Source: Gemmatimonadota bacterium (GTDB taxonomy: Bacteria; GCA-2686955). From it: 8,026 nucleotides of DNA. Where the stretch lies: the NCBI GenBank assembly GCA_026991065.1, contig JALXCG010000135.1:1-8026 (forward strand), written 5' to 3'. The notes below the pieces were generated by a model. That model was given only the letters and a program-made list of their open reading frames with translations, did not search any database and was not told the origin of the DNA. Shown piece by piece: positions 1 through 5,713 of the stretch (the first letter of the stretch is position 1; every line of letters begins with the position of its first letter). The position numbers and the translations under genes are program-made.

Positions 1-169
1 CATAGGTACCCGGCGCCACCCAAACCGTGTCGCCCGATGCGGCGGCGTCGAGCGCCCCCTGGATGGTGGGAGAGTCCGCCGGTACATGGAGGGTGCGGGC
101 AGCGGCGGGAGCGGCGCAAAGGGTGACCGCGAGCAAGCAGCCGAAGAGATTCTGAACGGATGAAAACAT
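1..169 (-). CDS. Secreted right-handed beta-helix-type protein, N-terminal part (partial)
   Basis: The frame is open from ATG at 169-167 to the window edge, giving the first 56 residues; the rest lies beyond base 1. Residues 1-24 form a signal peptide: short n-region, hydrophobic stretch FGCLLAVTLCAA, then PAAA with likely signal peptidase I cleavage before RTLHVP. The following segment, VPADSPTIQGALDAAASGD and then TVWVAPGTY, is the opening signature of many secreted parallel beta-helix proteins (pectate-lyase-like fold, often polysaccharide lyases or surface proteins). The start is supported by a GGAG Shine-Dalgarno at 179-176, six bases upstream, inside the end of the preceding gene. The ATG begins four bases after the first base past that gene's TGA, so translational coupling is likely. 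Fold and export are fairly sure; the enzymatic role and substrate cannot be read from this fragment. Confidence 0.8.
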   Translation of the reverse strand, partial: MFSSVQNLFGCLLAVTLCAAPAAARTLHVPADSPTIQGALDAAASGDTVWVAPGTY

Positions 170-172
170 GAC

Positions 173-3097
173 TCACTCCGGATTGTCGTCGGCGGTGATC
201 GGGATCAGTCGATCCGCCACCACGGTGATGGTGTCACTGGCGACCGGGGTTCCATTGACCGCATAGGTGAACACACTCTTCATGTCATTCGTATTGACGA
301 CCAGAGGAGCCGCGCCGAGAGAAACGGGATGAACCTCCACACCGTAGCAGTAGACCACATTGTCCAGCACATGCGAGCGTTGATCCTTGCCGGTGTGGCG
401 AAACACCACACGCAGGGTGCCGCTCTCATCGGTGGAAACGCGGAAGAGCCGGTCCTCGGTGGAGTCTTTCCAGACCGTGGCGTCCGCGCCTTCCACCCTC
501 ACTTTCTGACCGGTCAGGACCGGGAGCATGTAGCCATTGCCCAGGTCTTTGCCCCAGCAGTCCGGAGAATCCGGGTCGCACTCTTCGAAGTCGATATCCG
601 GGTTGTTCAGATAGACCAGAACATCGTATTCGGTGTTCGGCTCCAGCTCGCGCAGAATCAAAGGTTGGGTGCTTTTGTCGCTCAGGTCGACACTGTCGGC
701 AAAGGCCAGCCCATTGTGGTCGCGGTAGATGGTGGTTGGTGGAACTTTCCATTTGCGATGCACCTTGCGTTCGTCGTCGCCGATCACGCAGGAATCATTG
801 GGCGCAACTCCCCAGCCGACCCGCGGCGGATGGGTGTAATCGGGTACCGGCACCGTTTTGGGGCGTTCATAGTGGTAAGCGGCATCCGCCGTCATCCAGT
901 TTTCGAGCTTGAGAAAGTCGAGATCCACCGGGCCGTCCGCCCAGGGGCCCATGTCCAGCAGCCGGGCCCGGGCGCGGTAGTCGCCATAGAGAATGGTGAA
1001 CTGGCACCCCGGCAAGAGCGTGGTATTGGGGACGATGCGCACAGTGTGGCCCTCAATCGACAGGTCGAAGTTGCTGCTGCCCTCTTGAAGGCTGGCGCTG
1101 GCGCGGCCCACCGAAACATAGCCGGGCTGATCGGGATCGGTGGAGGGAGCGACCCAATCGGACGGGAGCATGATCTCCAGGGTGTCGGTCGCCGATCGCT
1201 GCTCCTCGATGATCAGGGTGATCTCATAGATGTTCTTCGAAGTGGCTTTGCCGACCTGTTTCAGCCCGGAAAGTGTCGTCACGCTGAAGCGATCCCGGGC
1301 CGCGCGGACCCAGTTGGTGCCCGACTTGAGATAGATCGGCGCGCCACTGAGGTTCACTGAGAGTTCATAGGTACCGGTGGCCGGATCATAAGTAATGTCA
1401 TCGCTGGTGATCTCCAGGGTGTCGATCCCGCCCGGGTCCGCGGGGAGTTCAGTAATGGGGTTACAAACCCCTATGGGGTCGGCCGTCATCTCACTCGGGA
1501 TGCGGCGGTAGAGGCGCATGGGGGTGTCATTGCCCAATTGAAGCGTAACGGAGAGATCGTAGTCGGTGAAGTTGTCGTATTTCGGGTTAGCCGTCCAGAG
1601 CGCGGTGATGGTCGTGTCTGGATGGGTGATGCCGCGAAAGCGCAGGCCGTAGAGATAGGGATCCTCCGGGTCGAGGTCCAGGGAGCTTTCGTAGGCGGCG
1701 TTCCACGTCGCCTGGTTGTGCAGGGTGGCGGCGTAGTAGCCGGGCTTGAGAATCTCTGGGTGGTCTGAAGTCACCGCGCCATGAGCGGCAATGCCCGGGC
1801 GGTCGGCCGGCGAGTCATCCCCTTTGCAGTGGTCACGAAATGCCAGGTGAATGGCATCGAGATAGCCGGTGGCGAGGCCCAGCAGCAGGGTACGCCCCAC
1901 GTAGTTGGCTTGGGTCTCGGCAGGATTGGTGTAGGGGCCGCCATCTGGGGCGGTCATGAGGGCGGCTTCATCCACCGTAACGCGCACCGGGTCCATGCCC
2001 CAGAAACGCCCCAGGGAGAAGATGGAGTTGCATTTTTCGAGAAAACCGGTGTTCCGGGTCTGGCCCTCGCCGGCCAGCAGGCGGGACTCCGGCGGCCCGC
2101 CCTGGAAGATGTGCACCCCGAGCGATTCATTCTGCAGGTGCCCGGTGGTATCGCCGGAACCGTAGGCGAAGAGGGCGAAATGGCGCTCCAGCGGAGAGAG
2201 GGTGACCCACTTGTGGGGATTGCCTTCCACCTGAACAGGCTCTCCGCCCTCTTCTACCGACAGCCCCTTGCCTCCGGAAGTGCCGCCGATGTAGATGGTT
2301 CCGGGCGCCCCCGCGGCACGGATCGCCTGCTTGGCCCGGCGGAAGAGCACCACGGTGTTCCAGGGGTAGAGACCGCGCATGAAGGGCTCGTTGAAGATCA
2401 TCCAGCGCTTGAAGGTGGCCTGCACTGCGTTGTCGGGATTGGTCGAGACCAAAGTGTCACGCTGGGCGCCATAGACCTCTGCTGTGCGGCCGGCGAAGTT
2501 CTGCCAGGCGACGAGCAGAGAGTCTCCCTTCAAAGTTCCCCCGGCGATGGTGCCCGACGCTACGGGATCGGCAAAGATTCCCGTGAGAGCAAAATAACTA
2601 CCAGTCCAGTTGTTGTCCTTGTCGGTCAGTTCGTCCCCCTTGACCCATGTCCAACCGGCGCCGCCCGGGCCATAGAGGTCGAGATGCCAGATCTGGTGGA
2701 GGTAGAGCGGCCCCCAGTTCTCAAGATGGCCCTCGCTGTAGAGGTTGCACCACCAGGCGAGAGCCTGGGTGCTGTCGGAGTTGCATTGGACCCAGAGCGG
2801 AATCTGCCGCGAGAAGTCGGGCAGCATGTCGGTTACGCTGGTGCGGTTGCTGTCGACCAGCCCCGCCCACCCCTGCATGGCGTTGGCATGGCGGATCCAG
2901 CGGTAGCCCAGATCGTAGCGCGCCCGGGCGGTGTAGAGGCGGGCGGTGTTTTCATCTTCAACGGTCGGCTCCAGGCAACTGCCCCACAAATTGGTCACCA
3001 CCGATCCCAGCAACTCGGTGGTGACCCGAAAATCGGCATCGCCATCCCGCGGCGGATTTACCGGAAGTGGCTCCGCGGCGGATCTACCGGCGGTCAC
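173..3097 (-). CDS. Large secreted clan GH-A-like glycoside hydrolase with C-terminal beta-rich modules (start unresolved)
   Basis: Numbered from the GTG at 3097, the product has 974 residues. Residues 23-460 look like a TIM-barrel glycosidase. MIFNEPF (N236-E237-P238) matches the clan GH-A Asn-Glu acid/base motif, and VTVDEAAL gives E377 (or D376) as candidate nucleophile. YDLGYRWIRHANAMQGW near 61-77 fits an early barrel strand. Residues about 490-600 are a beta-sandwich-like segment, 637-708 (TLEIMLPSDWVAPS to FTILYGD) resemble an Ig-like surface-protein module, and 750-930 look like a jelly-roll or binding module. I cannot assign a GH family or substrate. The GTG has no ribosome-binding site and cuts through a signal peptide. 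The same frame continues upstream as VTVLLCLVLALVTAGRSAA, so the real N-terminus is 5' of 3097, inside or beyond the heptamer repeat, where no usable in-frame start exists at the present copy number. Probably cotranscribed with the beta-helix gene downstream. No cell-wall anchor or sorting motif is visible at the C-terminus. Confidence 0.8.
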   Translation of the reverse strand: MTAGRSAAEPLPVNPPRDGDADFRVTTELLGSVVTNLWGSCLEPTVEDENTARLYTARARYDLGYRWIRHANAMQGWAGLVDSNRTSVTDMLPDFSRQIPLWVQCNSDSTQALAWWCNLYSEGHLENWGPLYLHQIWHLDLYGPGGAGWTWVKGDELTDKDNNWTGSYFALTGIFADPVASGTIAGGTLKGDSLLVAWQNFAGRTAEVYGAQRDTLVSTNPDNAVQATFKRWMIFNEPFMRGLYPWNTVVLFRRAKQAIRAAGAPGTIYIGGTSGGKGLSVEEGGEPVQVEGNPHKWVTLSPLERHFALFAYGSGDTTGHLQNESLGVHIFQGGPPESRLLAGEGQTRNTGFLEKCNSIFSLGRFWGMDPVRVTVDEAALMTAPDGGPYTNPAETQANYVGRTLLLGLATGYLDAIHLAFRDHCKGDDSPADRPGIAAHGAVTSDHPEILKPGYYAATLHNQATWNAAYESSLDLDPEDPYLYGLRFRGITHPDTTITALWTANPKYDNFTDYDLSVTLQLGNDTPMRLYRRIPSEMTADPIGVCNPITELPADPGGIDTLEITSDDITYDPATGTYELSVNLSGAPIYLKSGTNWVRAARDRFSVTTLSGLKQVGKATSKNIYEITLIIEEQRSATDTLEIMLPSDWVAPSTDPDQPGYVSVGRASASLQEGSSNFDLSIEGHTVRIVPNTTLLPGCQFTILYGDYRARARLLDMGPWADGPVDLDFLKLENWMTADAAYHYERPKTVPVPDYTHPPRVGWGVAPNDSCVIGDDERKVHRKWKVPPTTIYRDHNGLAFADSVDLSDKSTQPLILRELEPNTEYDVLVYLNNPDIDFEECDPDSPDCWGKDLGNGYMLPVLTGQKVRVEGADATVWKDSTEDRLFRVSTDESGTLRVVFRHTGKDQRSHVLDNVVYCYGVEVHPVSLGAAPLVVNTNDMKSVFTYAVNGTPVASDTITVVADRLIPITADDNPE

Positions 3098-3123
3098 AAG
3101 GGCAAGAACCAGACAAAGAAGTA

Positions 3124-3199
3124 CCGTGACCCGTGACCCGTGACCCGTGACCCGTGACCCGTGACCCGTGACCCGTGACCCGTGACCCGTGACCCGTGA
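3124..3199. repeat. Perfect heptanucleotide tandem repeat, 10 full units plus 6 of 7 bases
   Basis: The unit is CCGTGAC on the plus strand (GTCACGG on the minus). Ten identical copies start at 3124, 3131, 3138, 3145, 3152, 3159, 3166, 3173, 3180 and 3187, then 3194-3199 matches the first six bases. No copy has diverged, which suggests recent slippage or turnover. Seven is not a multiple of three, so each unit gained or lost shifts the reading frame. On the minus strand all three frames are stop-free and encode the same cyclic peptide TGHGSRV every 21 bp; on the plus strand the array carries TGA stops. The array lies between an ATG with a Shine-Dalgarno (3221) and the signal-peptide frame of the glycosidase-like gene. 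There are no spacers, so it is not a CRISPR array. Confidence 0.97.
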
Positions 3200-3218
3200 T
3201 TCTACTGCTCCAGACTAT

Positions 3219-3230
3219 CATCGCAACCTC
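3219..3230 (-). promoter_or_regulatory. Ribosome-binding site and ATG, probable true start of the glycosidase-like gene (out of frame here)
   Basis: On the minus strand GAGG (3230-3227, within AAAAGAGG) lies five bases before ATG at 3221-3219. The ATG frame reads MIVWSSRI, then TGHGSRV three times through the repeat, TGHG, and finally TSLSGSCPCDRR to a TAG at 3086-3084: 45 codons. The signal-peptide frame of the gene differs from this by one base. One repeat unit fewer, or two more, makes the ATG continuous with VTVLLCLVLALVTAGRS and gives proteins of about 1013 or 1020 residues. This is the best initiation site in the region; its use is inferred. Confidence 0.55.
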
Positions 3231-3255
3231 TTTTCCTACCGAGTAGTTGTGCGAT

Positions 3256-3294
3256 TCTCCCGCGCGCTGCCCCGCACGCATCAGCCGCGGGAGA
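3256..3294. other. Strong hairpin in the divergent intergenic region
   Basis: TCTCCCGCG (3256-3264) pairs perfectly with CGCGGGAGA (3286-3294). After one bulged C at 3265, GCTG (3266-3269) pairs with CAGC (3282-3285), leaving a 12-base loop. The stem has 13 mostly G-C pairs. No run of T follows on either strand, so it does not look like an intrinsic terminator. It lies about 25 bases upstream of the minus-strand GAGG site, so it could be a 5' leader structure of the glycosidase-like mRNA or a protein-binding site. The function is inferred. Confidence 0.6.
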
Positions 3295-3525
3295 CTCTGC
3301 ATCTCTCCACCATCTTGACCCGGTTCGCGACAACGCGCAACCCCCAACCGCCAGGACTTCCCCCAGAAAATGGCCGTGGAGCAGCTCGTGAACGAAGCGA
3401 GAGGTCACCTTGCCCTGTGCCGCAAGCAACTTCGGGATCCGCGGTTACGCGACCAGATCCGCCAATCTTTGGGAGGTCCTGGCAAGAAGAGTGCGCAAAC
3501 GTTGCTTTCAGCCGGCGCGCAGCGC

Positions 3526-3554
3526 TTGACAAGGCGCACGCCGACAGTTAGCTT
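3526..3554 (+). promoter_or_regulatory. Sigma70-type promoter of the tetR-efflux operon
   Basis: A consensus -35 box TTGACA is at 3526-3531. With a 17-bp spacer, the -10 position is TAGCTT (3549-3554), which keeps the first T, the A and the last T of TATAAT. Transcription would start near 3561, about 50 bases before the tetR ATG and at the edge of the palindrome that follows. The -35 box is strong and the -10 box weak. Confidence 0.55.
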
Positions 3555-3565
3555 CCTGAAACGAG

Positions 3566-3590
3566 AAAACGAAAACATGGTTATCGTTTT
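3566..3590. promoter_or_regulatory. Palindromic operator, likely site for the adjacent TetR-family repressor
   Basis: AAAACGAAAAC (3566-3576), a 3-bp centre ATG, then GTTATCGTTTT (3580-3590): 11-bp inverted arms with one mismatch. Partial symmetry continues outward (AAAC at 3559-3562 against GTTT at 3594-3597), giving a wider imperfect palindrome. It lies between the predicted transcription start and the tetR ribosome-binding site in a locally AT-rich stretch of otherwise GC-rich DNA, where bound repressor would block transcription. TetR-family dimers bind such palindromes and commonly repress their own operon together with efflux genes; the specific pairing here is inferred from position. 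Confidence 0.65.
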
Positions 3591-3601
3591 TTGGTTTTAT
3601 C

Positions 3602-3608
3602 AAGGAGG
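3602..3608 (+). promoter_or_regulatory. Shine-Dalgarno of tetR
   Basis: AAGGAGG is a full match to the anti-Shine-Dalgarno core, three bases before ATG at 3612. The gap is shorter than usual, but the site decides in favour of this ATG over the upstream in-frame TTG at 3591, which overlaps the palindrome region and has no ribosome-binding site. Confidence 0.75.
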
Positions 3609-3611
3609 CCC

Positions 3612-4202
3612 ATGCCTGAAGATCCGAGACAGCAGGAGAAGCGCCACCACTTCTTCGCCGCCGCCGAGCCGTTGTTCACCCGTTACGGGTTTCGCAAGAC
3701 CACGGTGGAAGAGGTGTGTCGCGCCGCCGGTGCGTCCAAGCGAACCTTCTATGAACTGTTTCGCGACAAGGGCGACTTCTTCGCCCGCATGATCCTGGCG
3801 GCGGCCGCGCGGGCGATCACCGGTTGGCGGGAGCAGCGTCCGGAAGACGCCTCGGCGGTGGAGTGGTTCGATTCCTACATGGAGGGATATCTGCGTTTCG
3901 CCCAGGAGTGTCCCGCCCATGTGCAGTCGATGACCGAGCCGGAGATTCGCGGTGGTTTCGAGAACCTCGACCAGGAAGTGTTTCATCCGTTGATCGAACC
4001 GCTGCGCGAAATCATCGAGCATGGCATGGCGCGCGGTGAGTTCCGGCCGATGGATGCCGACCGGGTGGCGTGGATCGTCGGCGCCCTGCTCGACTGCATG
4101 CACTACTTGATTCCCCAACAGTACGGGCTGCCCGGCGCGGCGGATGATCCGGCGATGGCGCGGGAACTGCGGGACTTCATTGTCCAGGGGTGGAAACGAT
4201 GA
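3612..4202 (+). CDS. TetR-family transcriptional repressor of the efflux operon
   Basis: A 196-residue protein, typical for the family. Residues about 10-58 are the TetR N-terminal DNA-binding domain: FFAAAEPLFTRYGFRKTTVE, then EEVCRAAGASKRTFYELF and RDKGDFF, with the helix-turn-helix around 30-51 and the family's recognition-helix pattern ASKRTFYELFRDK. Residues 60-196 are the helical ligand-binding and dimerisation part, too divergent to suggest an inducer. It is the first gene of the operon, preceded by a promoter and palindrome, and its TGA overlaps the ATG of the channel gene (ATGA at 4199-4202). It is most likely an autorepressor that releases when a pump substrate binds, as in many TetR-RND loci; the inducer is unknown. 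Family assignment is firm; its role as local regulator is inferred from context. Confidence 0.93.
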   Translation: MPEDPRQQEKRHHFFAAAEPLFTRYGFRKTTVEEVCRAAGASKRTFYELFRDKGDFFARMILAAAARAITGWREQRPEDASAVEWFDSYMEGYLRFAQECPAHVQSMTEPEIRGGFENLDQEVFHPLIEPLREIIEHGMARGEFRPMDADRVAWIVGALLDCMHYLIPQQYGLPGAADDPAMARELRDFIVQGWKR

Positions 4203-5713
4203 GCAGAAGAATCTGTTGGCGGATCTGCCGCGCCGTTGCGCCGGCGTGGATGGCGGCGACTCTTGCCGTGCCCAGCGCCGCGGCCGCGCCCCAGCCGCTG
4301 CCGGAAGATCCGGTGATCGCGGTCGGGACCGATGCGGCCAGCGCCGAATTGCTCGGTCTCGACGGCTGCATCGCGATGGCACTGGAGGGCAACGATCTGT
4401 TGCGGGCGGAGCGCTGGCGGCGGCGATCGCTGGATGGTCAGATGAAGCAGGCGCTGGCCACCGGGCTCCCCACGCTGGATGCTTCCGGTTCCTGGATCCG
4501 CAGCCGTGATCCCAGCTTCGCCCTGGATGAGACCTTCTCCGGAGGCGGCGATGGTGACGCTGGCGGCGGCGGTGGCTCGCCGCTGGACAGCCTCTTCGCC
4601 GGCTTCGATTTTCTTCCGGCTCCGGAGGATATTCCGGCGCAGAGCTTTTGGCGGGCATCGCTCGATCTCAACTGGATGATCAATCCGGCGCTGATCTTTG
4701 GCGCGGTGGGCGCCGCGGGCTCCGGCATTCGCCACCAGGAAGCGGTGCTGGCCGAGGTGGAGAACGCCACGGTCGAGGGGGTGATGCGCGCGTATCACGG
4801 CATGATCCTCGCTCACGAACAGCTCGAAGCGGTGCGCGCCGACCGGGCCAACCAGGAGGAACTGCTGGAGATTCTGCGCCTGCGCTTCGAGAGCGGCATG
4901 GCGACCGAACTGGACACGCTGCAAGCCGCGGTGGCGGTGGCCAACATCGATCCCCAGATCCACGCCGCCGAGCGCGCTCTGCGGAAGGCGGCGGCGCAAT
5001 TGAATGCCGCAATGGGGCGCGAGCCGACCACTCCGCTGGCGATCCGGGCGCGGCAGCAGGTGGAGCTGGATCCGATCTCCCGCGACACCATTCTTCAGCT
5101 CCTCGAGGATCGCCCCGACCTGCGGCAGATGCGGATCATGGATGACCTGCTGCGACAGAATCGGCGGGTGCAAAAAGCGAAGATGCGTCCCTACCTGAGC
5201 ATGCACGGCAGCTACGGACTGGTGGGCAGGACCCTGGGTGGCATGAACGACACCGGCCACGATTTCTGGAGCGCCAGTGTTGCCCTTACGGTGCCGCTCT
5301 TCGACGGTTTCCTGAGCGGCGGCGAGGTACAGGAAAGTGACGCTTCGATCGCCCGCAATCAGGCGGAGCTGGAGGGCAAGCGGCGCCAGGCGCGGGTGGA
5401 AGCACTCGATCTGCTCGCCGGGGTCGCCGCCGCTCGCGGCACCCTGCACGCGGCGCAGCTTAACATGACCCGGGCCCGGGAGCTGGTCGCCAGCAGCAAA
5501 ATGATGTTGCGGCTCGGCAAGATCGACTATCTGTCGATGTTGCAGGCGGAAACCAATTGGGCGCGGGCACGCGCCAATCTGATTCAAGCGCGGTTCGACC
5601 TGCTTACGCAGACCGCGGCCTTGAAGCGCGCGGTCGGGGTCTCTCCCACCGTGCCCCTGGCCGATCTACCGCGGCTGGCGGCGCAGCGCGGCCGGGAAGG
5701 GATGGAGCAATGA
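4199..5713 (+). CDS. TolC-family outer-membrane efflux channel
   Basis: 504 residues. Residues 1-30 are a signal peptide with an arginine-rich n-region (MSRRICWRICR), hydrophobic core and an AAAA cleavage region before PQPLPED. Two outer-membrane-efflux repeats follow. The first runs about 52-280, with helix CIAMALEGNDLLRAER, strand LDASGSW and RFESGMATELDTLQAAVAVA. The second runs about 295-480, with LLEDRPDLRQMRIMDDLLRQ, strand YLSMHGSYGLVGR, SASVALTVPLFDGFLSGGEV and LRLGKIDYLSMLQAETNWA. These are the standard helix-strand patterns of TolC/OprM-type channels, which trimerise in the outer membrane and dock on the adaptor. An unusual glycine-rich stretch at about 114-127 falls in the first strand-strand loop, likely extracellular. 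The ATG overlaps the tetR stop, and AGGGG eight bases upstream supports it over the in-frame GTG at 4190. There is no lipobox, so it is probably not a lipoprotein. Confidence 0.93.
   Translation: MSRRICWRICRAVAPAWMAATLAVPSAAAAPQPLPEDPVIAVGTDAASAELLGLDGCIAMALEGNDLLRAERWRRRSLDGQMKQALATGLPTLDASGSWIRSRDPSFALDETFSGGGDGDAGGGGGSPLDSLFAGFDFLPAPEDIPAQSFWRASLDLNWMINPALIFGAVGAAGSGIRHQEAVLAEVENATVEGVMRAYHGMILAHEQLEAVRADRANQEELLEILRLRFESGMATELDTLQAAVAVANIDPQIHAAERALRKAAAQLNAAMGREPTTPLAIRARQQVELDPISRDTILQLLEDRPDLRQMRIMDDLLRQNRRVQKAKMRPYLSMHGSYGLVGRTLGGMNDTGHDFWSASVALTVPLFDGFLSGGEVQESDASIARNQAELEGKRRQARVEALDLLAGVAAARGTLHAAQLNMTRARELVASSKMMLRLGKIDYLSMLQAETNWARARANLIQARFDLLTQTAALKRAVGVSPTVPLADLPRLAAQRGREGMEQ

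Larger units (their letters stand above)
3200..3525. other. Divergent intergenic region between the secreted-protein unit and the efflux operon
   Basis: About 390 bases separate the ATG at 3221 from the tetR start at 3612. Apart from the minus-strand start site (3219-3230) and the hairpin (3256-3294), I see no convincing gene up to the tetR promoter. Several short frames are open on both strands, but none has a ribosome-binding site with a recognisable protein. No convincing sigma70-type promoter was found on the minus strand for the secreted-protein unit, so its promoter is unlocated. Confidence 0.6.

Noticed and set aside
329-1360. 343-codon open frame on the plus strand
   Set aside because: It is antisense to the glycosidase-like gene, has no recognisable domain, and the minus-strand product has clear motifs. 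It is a shadow of GC-rich codon use.
1781-3136. 451-codon open frame on the plus strand
   Set aside because: Antisense to the catalytic region of the glycosidase-like gene; low-complexity Gly/Val/Ala translation without motifs.
3124-3199. CRISPR array, iterons or an origin
   Set aside because: Units are only 7 bp, directly adjoining with no spacers, and there is no replication or cas gene nearby. A simple tandem repeat explains it.
3256-3294. Intrinsic terminator between the divergent units
   Set aside because: No T-run follows the stem on either strand, and the flanking genes point away from it, so no transcript needs to end here.
3084-3347. 87-codon minus-strand frame running through the repeat
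   Set aside because: Not a separate gene. Its last 45 codons are what is translated from the ATG at 3221 in the present repeat state; the part upstream of 3221 has no ribosome-binding site or protein-like features.
3591-3611. Upstream TTG start for tetR adding seven residues
   Set aside because: It lies at the edge of the palindrome without a ribosome-binding site; AAGGAGG directly precedes the ATG at 3612, and the family N-terminus fits that start.
3370-3792. 140-codon plus-strand frame starting MAVEQLVNEARG
   Set aside because: No Shine-Dalgarno at its ATG. It spans the tetR promoter and palindrome and overlaps the start of tetR by 180 bases in another frame. Only the first 45 or so residues look protein-like, which is not enough to call it.
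4103-5587. 494-codon minus-strand frame opposite the channel gene
   Set aside because: Antisense shadow of the TolC-family gene with His/Arg/Gln-rich sequence and no known domain.
5557-5709. N-terminal extension of the adaptor from a TTG at 5557
   Set aside because: It would overlap the channel gene by over 150 bases, and the extension is Arg/Gly-rich shadow sequence; the ATG at 5710 gives a proper lipoprotein signal.
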